Shown here piece after piece: positions 34,538 through 43,138 of a DNA stretch of 47,095 bases. The first letter of the stretch is position 1. Each line of letters starts with the position of its first letter. The stretch comes from Streptomyces sp. Root1304. Its GTDB lineage: Bacteria > Actinomycetota > Actinomycetes > Streptomycetales > Streptomycetaceae. The notes beneath the pieces are model-generated. The model had not been told where the DNA came from. It made no database searches and saw only the letters and a list, made by a program, of their open reading frames with translations. Location of the stretch: assembly GCF_001426405.1 (NCBI RefSeq), contig NZ_LMEP01000011.1, positions 1-47,095 on the forward strand, written 5' to 3'. A program made the translations under genes and the position numbers.

Positions 34538-36525
34538 AATCGAAGTGAACTCCGGTGTACGGGACTTCGCCGGGGCGCCGGTACGGGGCTCCGTCGGCCC
34601 GCCCACGCGTCCAGCAGCGCCGCCGCCGCGAACCCCGAGACCAGCAGCGCCAGTTCGACCTGCGGACCGATGCCGACGGCCAGCACCGCGAGCGCGCCCG
34701 CACCCGCCGCCACCGGCCCGGCCCGGCCGGGGCCGCCCGCCGCCGAGGCCACCGCGCGGTCGAGCGACACACAGAAGGCGAAGACCCCCACGACCAGCGG
34801 GACCCAGCCCGTCACCGCGCCCGTGTCCGCGGGCCCCCACTGCCACAGCAGGGTGAGCGCGCCTGCCGGGGCCACGGCGGCGAGCAGCGCGCCGAGCACG
34901 GCACGCAGGGCCGCGCCCGCCGCCACGAACGCCAGGAGCGCGCCGAACGCGGCCAGGGCCGCCGCCGGGACGGCGTAGGGGAGGAGCCCGTACACCCCGT
35001 CGACGAGATCACGGTCGACGACGCCGGAACCCCCGACGAGGACGGGAGGCCGCGGGGCTTCCCCGCGCGTATCCCCGCCCGCATCCCTGCCCGTGCCCCC
35101 GCCCGAGTCCCCGAGCGCCGTCCTCAGGGCCGTCACCGTCGCCGCGCCCGCCGCCGTCATCGGCTCCGCCTCCGGGACGACCACGACCAGCGCCGAACCG
35201 GCGCGGTGCCACGCGTCGGACGGCGGCGCCGCCGCGAGCAGCACCCCTGGCACCCGGGCCGCCCGCGCCGCGACCGCCGCCGCGTCCCCGCCCTCGGGCA
35301 CCAGGACCTCCAGCGGGTTCAGCACCCCCGACGGCACCCCGGCCGCCACGAGCCGGTCCAGACCGTCACGGGCCGGACCGCTCGCCACCAGGGCGTGCGC
35401 CTCCGGATTGCCCACCCGCAGCTGGGTGGCCGCACCGGCGAGCAGGACGAGCAGCACCAGACCGGCCGTCGCGAGCGGCCCCCGCGCCGCACCTCCGGCG
35501 CGAACGCCGGCCGGGAGACCGCCGGGCGCCGCCGCACCTCCGGCCGGAGCGCCGCCCCGGAGGCGGCCCGGCGCCACCGACCGGAGCACCGGTACCAGGG
35601 TCAGCGCCGCCGCCGTGCCCACCGCCCACACCGCGAGCCCCGCGACCCCCGCCGACCGCAGGAACGCCGCCGGGAAGAGCGCCAGGACCGCGCAGGCCGC
35701 CGCGCCCGCCGCACCGGCCGCCACCACGGACCGGGAGGCCGGCCCCGGCGGCTGGGCCCAGCGGTGCACCGCGCACACCAGCGCCGTCACCGGCACCAGG
35801 TACACCACGGTGAAGCTGATCTCGGTGAACCCCGCCACCGCCTCCACCAGGAGCAGCGCCCCCACCGACGTCACCCCCGCCAGCAGCAGCGGGGCGAGCA
35901 CCCCGAGCGGCGAGCGGAACGCCAGGAACAGCAGCAGGAGCAGCCCGAGCGCACAGGCCGCCTTCGCCCCGAGGGCCACCGCCCCCGGCCCCGCCGGCGC
36001 GCTGTCGTGCTGGAGCGGCAGCACGCCCGTCACCTCGGCCCGGGCCTCCGGCAGCGCCGACCGCAGCCCCGCGCGCAGCGCGACCGCCGCGTCCTCGACG
36101 GCCGTGAGCCCCGCCAGATCGGGCTTCCCGGCCGCCGGATAGACCAGCGCGTACACCGTCCGGCCGTCGGCACCGAGAAAGCCACCGTCGCCCGTGTCCG
36201 CGTACGAGACGGTCCGCGCGCCCGGACCCGCCGCCCGCTCGACGGCCGCCGCGAACCGCGCCGCCGCGCCGGAGGCCCGTAGGTCCGCCGCCTCCGGCCA
36301 GGTGGCGACGGCGACCAGCGGGGCGACCGCGGCCCCGTTCCCGTACCGCTCCTGGACCGCCTGGTTCGCGCGGTGGCCGGGACCCCCCGAGGCGGTGAAC
36401 GACTGGTCGAGCCGGCCGAGACCGAGAACCACCGCCGCCCCGCCCAGGACCAGGACCAGCAGCCACACCGTCCCGACCGCCACCCGGTGCCGCAGCACGG
36501 CGGTCCGCACCCGCTCAGTCCACAT
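34531..36525 (-). CDS. MMPL/RND-family membrane protein, degenerate proton-relay motifs
   Basis: A 664-residue protein from ATG 36525. It has the MMPL layout: TM1 (VAVGTVWLLVLVLGGAAVVL), an extracytoplasmic domain (about 40-170), five helices, a second TM and domain, and five more helices. It is a little shorter than typical MmpL proteins. The Asp-Tyr pairs that carry protons in MmpL3-type transporters are not seen at the expected helices (VYLVPVTALVCAVHRW and VVGVFAFCVSLDRAV). It may therefore be a scaffold or work without proton drive. It is the last gene of the glycan/lipid cluster, and its start overlaps the aldo/keto reductase stop by 11 bp. Confidence 0.82.
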   Translation of the reverse strand: MWTERVRTAVLRHRVAVGTVWLLVLVLGGAAVVLGLGRLDQSFTASGGPGHRANQAVQERYGNGAAVAPLVAVATWPEAADLRASGAAARFAAAVERAAGPGARTVSYADTGDGGFLGADGRTVYALVYPAAGKPDLAGLTAVEDAAVALRAGLRSALPEARAEVTGVLPLQHDSAPAGPGAVALGAKAACALGLLLLLFLAFRSPLGVLAPLLLAGVTSVGALLLVEAVAGFTEISFTVVYLVPVTALVCAVHRWAQPPGPASRSVVAAGAAGAAACAVLALFPAAFLRSAGVAGLAVWAVGTAAALTLVPVLRSVAPGRLRGGAPAGGAAAPGGLPAGVRAGGAARGPLATAGLVLLVLLAGAATQLRVGNPEAHALVASGPARDGLDRLVAAGVPSGVLNPLEVLVPEGGDAAAVAARAARVPGVLLAAAPPSDAWHRAGSALVVVVPEAEPMTAAGAATVTALRTALGDSGGGTGRDAGGDTRGEAPRPPVLVGGSGVVDRDLVDGVYGLLPYAVPAAALAAFGALLAFVAAGAALRAVLGALLAAVAPAGALTLLWQWGPADTGAVTGWVPLVVGVFAFCVSLDRAVASAAGGPGRAGPVAAGAGALAVLAVGIGPQVELALLVSGFAAAALLDAWAGRRSPVPAPRRSPVHRSSLRLV

Positions 36526-37480
36526 CGTCGAGCCGCTTCCTCAGCTCCGCGTCGAGCCGCAGCCCCACCGCGCCGAGCGTCTCGTCCAGCTGCGCCGTCG
36601 AACTCGCCCCGATCACCGGCAGGACGGGCAGCTCCCCGCCCAGCGCCCAGGCCAGGACCACCTGGTTCGCGGTCACCCCCAGCTCCGCCGCGACCTCCGC
36701 GAGCACCTTCAGCCGCCGCTGCGAACCCTCGTGCCGGTACTGCTCCGGCACCTCCTTGACCGGATCGGTGTACGCCCCCGTCAGCTGGGTCGTGTACGCC
36801 GTGAACGTCAGCTCCGGCCGCGTCCCCAGATAGTCGAGCAGCTCCTCCGACGCGTGCGGGTTCACGCCGAACTCCGCCCCGGGGCGCGGCCGCAGGTACG
36901 TGTACCGCTGCTGCACCGCCGCGTAGTCCGGCACCCCGGCGGCGACCGCCGCGCCCCGCGACTCCTCGATCCGCCAGGCCGCGAAGTTGGAGCAGCCGGC
37001 CCGGCCGATCTTCCCCGCGTCCTCCAGCTCCCCGAAGGCGCCCATGGTCTCCGCGACCGGCGTCGCCCGGTCGTCGATGTGCGCGTAGTAGAGATCGATC
37101 CGGTCCGTGCCCAGGTTCCGCAGGCTCTCCTCCACCTGGCGGCGCAGCACCGGGCCCGACAGCCCCTCGGCGCACTCCGGCCAGGCCGAGCCCGGCGGGT
37201 CCGGCAGCGCCCCGACCTTGGTGGCGAGCACCATCTCGTCCCGTACGCCCCGGCTGCGCAGCCAGCGGCCGATCAGCAGCTCGCTCTCCGCGCCGGTCGC
37301 GCCCGGCTCCCAGAAGGCGTACGTGTTCGCGGTGTCGATGAAGGTGCCGCCGGCCTCGCGGAAGCGGTCCAGGACGGCGAAGGCGGCGGCCTCGTCGATC
37401 CGGGTGCCGAACGGCAGCGTGCCCAGGCACAGCGTGGACACACGGGGGCCGTCGGGGCCGCCCAGGTGCGTGTACTCCAT
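36515..37480 (-). CDS. Aldo/keto reductase
   Basis: A 321-residue NADPH-dependent oxidoreductase from ATG 37480. The catalytic tetrad is visible: Asp49 (FIDTANTY), Tyr54, Lys88 (VLATKVG) and His134 (YYAHIDD). The C-terminal cofactor segment VIGASSTAQLDETL is typical. Within this cluster it could reduce a keto-sugar or aldehyde intermediate. It is followed by the overlapping MMPL gene and preceded at 26 bp by an EEP-fold gene. Confidence 0.92.
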   Translation of the reverse strand: MEYTHLGGPDGPRVSTLCLGTLPFGTRIDEAAAFAVLDRFREAGGTFIDTANTYAFWEPGATGAESELLIGRWLRSRGVRDEMVLATKVGALPDPPGSAWPECAEGLSGPVLRRQVEESLRNLGTDRIDLYYAHIDDRATPVAETMGAFGELEDAGKIGRAGCSNFAAWRIEESRGAAVAAGVPDYAAVQQRYTYLRPRPGAEFGVNPHASEELLDYLGTRPELTFTAYTTQLTGAYTDPVKEVPEQYRHEGSQRRLKVLAEVAAELGVTANQVVLAWALGGELPVLPVIGASSTAQLDETLGAVGLRLDAELRKRLDDVD

Positions 37481-37506
37481 GGTCTCTTCCCTCTCTCTCG
37501 AACGGT

Positions 37507-38478
37507 TCATACGGCGACGGTCAGTTCCTGCACCAGGTGGTCCGAAAGCCCCTCCGCCGCACGGAAGCGGTACCGGCCGACCCGGGCGCCGCCGCCCGTG
37601 AACGCCCAGTCGATCCGCCACAGCCGCAGCCGGGCGCGGGCGTTCCAGCTGGCCGGGCAGAGCGAGCGGCAGGCGCCGATCGCGTCGCGCAGCGACCCGG
37701 GCATCCGGCGGATGTCCCCGATGGCCGCGCTGGTGTTGAAGTCCCCGGTCACCAGCACCGGGTGGGGGTTGTCCCGCAGGTCCTCGACGAGCGCCGTGTA
37801 CTCCCGGTCGCGGGCGGCGGCCCGGCGCCGCATGTCCCGGAGGAAGGCCGGACGCAGCGGGTTCGTCACGGTCAGCTGGACCGGGATGTGCACGTTGTAC
37901 GTGGACAGGACGCCGTCGCCGACCCGCAGGTCGACCCGGAGCGAACAGGCGCCGACCGGCACCGGCGGACCGGCGGGCGGGAACCGGGACAGCGTCACGG
38001 ACTGGTTGCCGACGGCCAGGTGGTGGCCGGGGAAGGCGGCGCGCAGCCGCTCCTCGTCGTCGATGTCCCAGACCTCGCCGCCCTCGTAGCCGTTCAGGTA
38101 CTCCTGGAGGACGTACACGTCGGCGTCGAGGCCGCGCAGGAAGGCGTAGAAGCGGTCGGGGTCGCCGCCCTGGTTCCAGTGCTGGGTGTTCCAGGACACC
38201 AGCCGCAGGCCGCCCGGGACCTCCGGCCGCCTCGCGAGGGCCCGCAGGTTGATCCCGTTCTGCGGCCAGGCCAGGAGCAGACAGCCCGCCGCGAGCGCCG
38301 CCGCGAGCCGGCCGCCGGTGGCGAGTCCGGCGGCGAGCAGCGCCAGCGGGACGACGGCGAAGGCCACCGGCGGCAGCAGGGAGACCGCGAGCCACGGCCA
38401 CCAGCGGCCGTTCAGCGCGAGGTGCAGGGCGAGGAACACCGCCCAGCCGGCGGCGCAGGACAGGACCATCGCGCTCAT
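37507..38478 (-). CDS. Membrane-anchored endonuclease/exonuclease/phosphatase-fold protein (copy 2)
   Basis: A 323-residue protein from ATG 38478, coupled (ATGA) to its paralogue upstream. About three membrane helices lie in the first 80 residues (WAVFLALHLAL, AVSLLPPVAFAVVPLALLAAG). The EEP domain follows with VSWNTQHWN, LQEY, YNVHIP, VTGDFNTSAA and GLSDHLVQ, the conserved metal-binding and catalytic blocks. It should cleave phosphodiester or phosphomonoester bonds outside or at the membrane. The substrate is unknown; a lipid-linked sugar phosphate is possible given the cluster. Confidence 0.85.
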   Translation of the reverse strand: MSAMVLSCAAGWAVFLALHLALNGRWWPWLAVSLLPPVAFAVVPLALLAAGLATGGRLAAALAAGCLLLAWPQNGINLRALARRPEVPGGLRLVSWNTQHWNQGGDPDRFYAFLRGLDADVYVLQEYLNGYEGGEVWDIDDEERLRAAFPGHHLAVGNQSVTLSRFPPAGPPVPVGACSLRVDLRVGDGVLSTYNVHIPVQLTVTNPLRPAFLRDMRRRAAARDREYTALVEDLRDNPHPVLVTGDFNTSAAIGDIRRMPGSLRDAIGACRSLCPASWNARARLRLWRIDWAFTGGGARVGRYRFRAAEGLSDHLVQELTVAV

Positions 38479-39590
38479 CCACTCCCCGGCAGCGACACCC
38501 ACAGGTCCTGCACCGCGTGGTCGGACAGCTTCTCCGGCTCGCCGAACTCGTACCGCTCGGCCTTCGCCCCGTTCCCGGTGAACGCCCAGTCGGTCCGCCA
38601 GAAGGGCTTCCAGCCGCCCTCCTCCCAGCTCGTGGGGTACGGGTCGGTGCTCACCCCCGCCGCGTCGTCGAGGCGCTCCCGGATCGGGTCCAGATCCGAC
38701 ATCGCGGCCGTCGCGTTGAAGTCGCCCGCCACCACCACCGGGTTGCGGTTGGCCGCGAGGTCGGCCTCAAGACCGGCGTACTGGGCCCTGCGCGGGGCGA
38801 ACCGCTCCCGCATGTGCCGGTAGAAGGCGGCCGACAGAAGACCGTCCGGCATGCTGTTCCAGACCGGCATGTGCACGTTGTAGAAGGACACCACCCGGCC
38901 CCGGACCAGCACGTCCGTCCGCAGCACCTTGTTGTCCCGGTACTCCGCCTGCCAGTCCGTCCCCGACCGCCGCCCGGCGGCCGGGCCCACGGCCGGCTGC
39001 CGCAGGATCGGGAAGCGGGAGAGGGTCACCAGCTCGCCCCGGACCGCGACCTGGTAGCCGGGGAACTCCCGGCGCAGCCGCGCCTGGTCGTCGATCCGCA
39101 GCCTGTTCTTACGGTCGGCGGTCACGTGCTGGTACTCGTGCAGCAGGTAGACGTCCGCGTCCTTCCCCTTCAGGAAGGCGTAGAAGTGGTCCTGGGTGCC
39201 GAGGAGCTGGTTCCACGAGTTGGTGTTCCAGGCGAAGACCCGTACCGCCTCCGGGCCGGGCCTCGGCTCCGCCCGCCACAGCGCCGCCGGGTCGAACCCC
39301 GACTGCCCGAAGCCCATCAGCAGGGCCAGCGCGGCGGCGGCCAGGGTCCGCCACCGGGCCGCGCCCCCGGCGAGCGGGGCGAGGGCCGCGAGCAGCAGCG
39401 GGACCAGCGCGAACACGGCAGGCGGGACGATGCCCGTCAGATGCCCGAGCCAGATCCGGCCGTCCGCCGCCCACTCCACGAGCAGCAGCACCAGCCAGGC
39501 CAGGGCCGCCCCGAGGACCAGCCGGTTCCGGCGGCGGCGGGGCCGGGCCGGGGCTTCGGGGGCGGCCACCGGCGCGAGCGTGTCAGCCAC
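38475..39590 (-). CDS. Membrane-anchored endonuclease/exonuclease/phosphatase-fold protein (copy 1)
   Basis: A 371-residue protein from GTG 39590, whose start overlaps the stop of the upstream glycosyltransferase by eight bases. Basic N-terminus (RPRRRRNR), about three membrane helices (RLVLGAALAWLVLLLVEW, GIVPPAVFALVPLLLAAL), then an EEP domain with FAWNTNSWNQ, LLHEYQ, FYNVHMP, VAGDFNATAA and KLSDHAVQDL. It is clearly paralogous to copy 2 in layout and motifs; the two arose by tandem duplication and may differ in substrate. Confidence 0.85.
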   Translation of the reverse strand: MADTLAPVAAPEAPARPRRRRNRLVLGAALAWLVLLLVEWAADGRIWLGHLTGIVPPAVFALVPLLLAALAPLAGGAARWRTLAAAALALLMGFGQSGFDPAALWRAEPRPGPEAVRVFAWNTNSWNQLLGTQDHFYAFLKGKDADVYLLHEYQHVTADRKNRLRIDDQARLRREFPGYQVAVRGELVTLSRFPILRQPAVGPAAGRRSGTDWQAEYRDNKVLRTDVLVRGRVVSFYNVHMPVWNSMPDGLLSAAFYRHMRERFAPRRAQYAGLEADLAANRNPVVVAGDFNATAAMSDLDPIRERLDDAAGVSTDPYPTSWEEGGWKPFWRTDWAFTGNGAKAERYEFGEPEKLSDHAVQDLWVSLPGSG

Positions 39591-40641
39591 GGGAGGCCAC
39601 CGGGGCGCCGGCTCCGGCGCCCGCCCGCGCGAGGTCGGGGCGCGGCTGCGGGTCGTACAGGTGCCGGAACCGCTTCGAGCACAGCCACTGCACTCCGGCG
39701 GCCCCGATCGCCACGAACACCGTCAGGTTCACCAGGAAGTTGACGGCCACGAAGTACCCGAGGAACAGCCGCCCCCGGTGCTGCCGCACCACCCGGTACA
39801 TGTCCAGGTCGCCCCAGACGCCCAGCACGAACAGGGCGAGCGGCAGCAGCGCCCACGCGGCCCCCCACAGCAGCGGCGCGGCGAGCGCGGCGACCGTCAG
39901 GGGCGCGGCCAGGCTGGCCCCGGCGCGCGGCCCGGTGACGAAGCCGCCCTGGAGCGCGCGCCGGCTCAGGATCAGCGGCACGGCGAGCCGGGCCCGGGCG
40001 AAGACCTTGCGGAGGACGATCCGCACGGTGTCGTCGTGGTCGTGCCGGCCGAGCACCTCCAGGGAGCTGAGCACCGTGTACCGCTCGGAGATGCGCCGGC
40101 CGTAGTCCTGGTCCTCGGTGTGCCGCAGGATCGGGTTGAACGGCCCCACCTCGTCGAAGACGTGCCGGGGGATCGCCAGGATCGCCGTGTGGACGGTGTC
40201 GATGACCCCCTCGGACCTCAGCAGCAGGTAGTACTGCTGGAGCGAGCGGTACTCCTCGATCAGGCTGTCCCGGATCAGCGGTTCCGGTTCGTAGGTGCCG
40301 CAGATCGCCCCGTACCCCCGGCCGGAGCCGAGGAGTTCGACCGACTTCGCGACGGCGTCGGGGTGCATGGCCACGTCCGAGTCGAGGAAGACCAGGATCT
40401 CGCCCGAGGACAGTTCCGCGCCGAGGTTGCGGGCGACGGCGACCCCGCTGTTGACGCCGGTGGAGACCACCCGGGCGCCGGCCGCCGCGGCGACGGCCGC
40501 GGAGTCGTCGGTGGAGCAGTCGTCGACGACGACGACCTCGATGTTCGGGTACGTCTGGTTCAGCGCGGCCTCGACGCACAGGCCGATCGACCGGCCGTAG
40601 TTGTAGTTGGGGACGATGACGGAGACCAGGGGAAGGGTCAT
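39583..40641 (-). CDS. Family 2 glycosyltransferase with C-terminal membrane helices (A)
   Basis: A 352-residue protein from ATG 40641 with AGGAGAA upstream. The GT-A domain has VSVIVPNYNYG (6-16), Asp40-Asp41 (VVDDCSTDD), the D87-S-D89 metal motif and ED in TEDQDYGRR. The C-terminal third has about three helices (LTVAALAAPLLWGAAWALLPLAL, FLGYFVAVNFLVNLTVFVAIG), placing it at the membrane. It probably uses an activated or lipid-linked sugar. It is similar in plan to the GT at 45133-46158. Confidence 0.92.
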   Translation of the reverse strand: MTLPLVSVIVPNYNYGRSIGLCVEAALNQTYPNIEVVVVDDCSTDDSAAVAAAAGARVVSTGVNSGVAVARNLGAELSSGEILVFLDSDVAMHPDAVAKSVELLGSGRGYGAICGTYEPEPLIRDSLIEEYRSLQQYYLLLRSEGVIDTVHTAILAIPRHVFDEVGPFNPILRHTEDQDYGRRISERYTVLSSLEVLGRHDHDDTVRIVLRKVFARARLAVPLILSRRALQGGFVTGPRAGASLAAPLTVAALAAPLLWGAAWALLPLALFVLGVWGDLDMYRVVRQHRGRLFLGYFVAVNFLVNLTVFVAIGAAGVQWLCSKRFRHLYDPQPRPDLARAGAGAGAPVASRG

Positions 40642-40652
40642 GATCGGTTCTC

Positions 40653-41714
40653 CTAGAAAAGGACCTTGGCGAGGGAGAGGGCCCCCTGCCGCCACGGTTC
40701 GACACTGGTGACGCCCTCGCTCTTCCTCGCGGGGCGGGCGCCCGCCGGGGGCGCGGTGCGCCGCTGCTCCCGCCACCAGGCGTAGGTGCGCAGGATCGCG
40801 TCCCGGTTGGAGTACCGCGGCCGGAAGCCGAGGACCTCCCGCGCCTTGTCGGTGGAGACGAAGCTGTCGTCGAGGAGCTTGTGGAGCAGGCGCCCGTAGA
40901 CCGGGGAGAGCCCGGAGCGCTGGAGCAGGCTGAGCGCGGCCAGGGCCGGCTTCGCGGGCAGCGAGCGGACCTTCTTGCCGTGGCCGGCCGCGTCCAGGAC
41001 GGCCTGGAAGTCCTCGCGTATCGTGCCGAACTCGGTCGCGCCGAGGTTGAAGGTGTCGTCGGCGCGCTCGGCCGGCGCGTGCATCGCGGTCACGACCGCG
41101 TCGACCAGGTCGGCCACGTCGAACATCTGGATGCGGACGTCGCCCCGGCCCAGGACCGGGAAGTTCCGGCCCTCCTCGGCCCACTCGAAGAGCATCGCGA
41201 ACAGCCCCATCCGGCCCGGCCCGAGGAAGGTCTTGGGCCGCAGGACCGGTACGCACATCCCGCGGCCGCGGAAGTGCTCGGCGACCTCCTCGGCCTCCGC
41301 CTTCGCGGCGCTGTACGTGTCGACCGGCTCGCGCGGGTACTCCTCCGGCGTCGGCACCACCTTCGGCAGCCCGTACACGGCGGTCGAGGAGATGTGCACG
41401 ACCCGGGGCACGGCGTTCGCCTCGGCGGCCGTCAGGACCGCCTCCGTACCGCCGACGATCACCGAGCGGATCATGTCGGCCGGGTAGCTCGGCAGGGCGG
41501 CGGCGCAGTGCACCACCACGTCCGCGTCGGCCGTCGCCCGCTTCATCACGACCGCGTCCCGGACGTCGGAGACGGTGTGCGTCAGGTTCGCGTGCTCGGT
41601 GCGCGGGGCCCGCAGGTCCACGCAGTGCACCTGCCGGCCCTCGTCGAGCAGCCGGTCGATCAGCGTCGAACCGAGCATGCCGGCACCGCCGGTCACCACA
41701 ATGCGCTCTACCAC
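40653..41714 (-). CDS. NAD-dependent sugar epimerase/dehydratase
   Basis: A 353-residue extended SDR from GTG 41714, overlapping the aminotransferase stop by seven bases. It shows TGGAGMLG (8-15), HISSTAVYG (108-115) and the catalytic YxxxK as Y134-S-A-A-K138. It should epimerise, dehydrate or reduce a nucleotide sugar or lipid-linked sugar. The C-terminus lacks a membrane helix. Confidence 0.92.
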   Translation of the reverse strand: MVERIVVTGGAGMLGSTLIDRLLDEGRQVHCVDLRAPRTEHANLTHTVSDVRDAVVMKRATADADVVVHCAAALPSYPADMIRSVIVGGTEAVLTAAEANAVPRVVHISSTAVYGLPKVVPTPEEYPREPVDTYSAAKAEAEEVAEHFRGRGMCVPVLRPKTFLGPGRMGLFAMLFEWAEEGRNFPVLGRGDVRIQMFDVADLVDAVVTAMHAPAERADDTFNLGATEFGTIREDFQAVLDAAGHGKKVRSLPAKPALAALSLLQRSGLSPVYGRLLHKLLDDSFVSTDKAREVLGFRPRYSNRDAILRTYAWWREQRRTAPPAGARPARKSEGVTSVEPWRQGALSLAKVLF

Positions 41715-43138
41715 AGCGACGACACCTTCTCCTTGACGAAACGGGTGAGCAGACGGGGCAGACCCTGGGCGAGGGTCTTGTCGAGGGCGTCCAGGAAGAA
41801 CTCGACCTCGTGGGGTTCGGCGACCAGCGAGGGGGCGACCATCAGCGGGTTGTCGCCGTTGAGCGTGTAGTACGTGTAGATGCCGTGGTCCCGGTACAGC
41901 GCGTTGACCACCGACGAGGTGATGAGCTTGGTGCGGAAGCGCGGGTCCTTCGTCATCGCGCCCGGCACCAGCTTCGTGACCAGCTCAAGGATCTTGGGGC
42001 CCTTGTGCAGGAAGACCCCGTGGAGGGCGCCGTGGCCGCGCACCTCCGCCACCACGTCCGGGTACTCCTTCGCGATCCGCTCCAGACCGGGGGCGAGGAT
42101 CCGCTCGATGTCCCGGGCGCGGGCCGGATAGTCGTCCTCCACGGCCACGTTGACCGCCTCGATCGCGGTGACCGCCTCCTCGCCGAAGCCGTAGTAGGTG
42201 GTCGACGTCGACTGGAGCAGGGCGTCCGTGAGGTTGTCGTAGGCCTTGCGGAAGACCGGCTCGCGGGCGACGAAGGCGGAGATGGAGGACTTGCCGCCGC
42301 CGAAGGACTTCGAGGTGGTGAGGATGTCGGGGACCAGGCCCTCGTACCGCATGAAGTGGAAGAGGGTGCCGGTCTTGCCCCAGCCGGTGTAGATCTCGTC
42401 GAAGAGCAGCACGATGTCCTCGGCGGTGCACAGCTCCCGCAGTCCGCGCAGGAACTCCTCCGAGCACTCGTTCATCGTGGACGCCGACAGCGGCTCGATG
42501 AGGATCGCGTACACGTCCGACTCGCCCTTGGCGGTACGGAGTTCGGCGACCAGCTTCCGGACCGAGTCGAGGTCCCCGTACCGGAAGATCCCCACGCCGG
42601 GGATGCCCGGGAACTGGAAACCGGACTGGTTCTGGCCGGTCAGACTGCCCGAGCCGAGCAGCTTGCCGTGGAAGGAGATGTCGGCCCGCAGCACCCGGGA
42701 GCGCCGGCCGCCGTGGAACTTGTACGCCAGCTTGACCGCGCCCTCGACCGCCTCCGCACCGGAGTTGGGGAAGAACGACATGTTCAGGTCGCCGGGCAGC
42801 AGCTCCGCCAGGTTGTGGCCGAGGGCCGCGACGTACGGCGAGAAGTAGGTCTTGTGGACCTCCATGCTCCTGCGCTCCTGGAAGCGCTGCCGGGCGGCGA
42901 GGATCCGGGGGTGGTTGTGGCCGTGGTTGAGGACCCCGACGCCCCCGGTGAAGTCGAGCACGCGGCGGCCGTCGCGCTGGGTGATCCAGACGCCCTCGGC
43001 GCTCTCGACGAGCTCCTGGCCGAAGCCGAAGGAGGTCATCAGGGAGACCTGGCTCTTGTTGACGTGGTCCTTGTAGAGGCCGTGGACCTGCTTGGTCGTC
43101 AGCGACTCGCAGTCGTCGACGCTGTAGAGGGCGGTCAT
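41708..43138 (-). CDS. Class III PLP-dependent aminotransferase
   Basis: A 476-residue enzyme from ATG 43138. PLP motifs are visible: NSGAEAVEGAVKLAYKF, LLFDEIYTGWGKTG, and the Schiff-base Lys277 in LTTSKSFGGG. It resembles omega-amino acid or diaminobutyrate transaminases rather than the typical sugar aminotransferase (DegT) fold. It may supply an amine that decorates the product. The N-terminus (YSVDDCESLTTKQVHGLYKD) is unusual. It is coupled by ATGA to the downstream gene of the operon's promoter-proximal side (43135-44133). Confidence 0.93.
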   Translation of the reverse strand: MTALYSVDDCESLTTKQVHGLYKDHVNKSQVSLMTSFGFGQELVESAEGVWITQRDGRRVLDFTGGVGVLNHGHNHPRILAARQRFQERRSMEVHKTYFSPYVAALGHNLAELLPGDLNMSFFPNSGAEAVEGAVKLAYKFHGGRRSRVLRADISFHGKLLGSGSLTGQNQSGFQFPGIPGVGIFRYGDLDSVRKLVAELRTAKGESDVYAILIEPLSASTMNECSEEFLRGLRELCTAEDIVLLFDEIYTGWGKTGTLFHFMRYEGLVPDILTTSKSFGGGKSSISAFVAREPVFRKAYDNLTDALLQSTSTTYYGFGEEAVTAIEAVNVAVEDDYPARARDIERILAPGLERIAKEYPDVVAEVRGHGALHGVFLHKGPKILELVTKLVPGAMTKDPRFRTKLITSSVVNALYRDHGIYTYYTLNGDNPLMVAPSLVAEPHEVEFFLDALDKTLAQGLPRLLTRFVKEKVSSLW

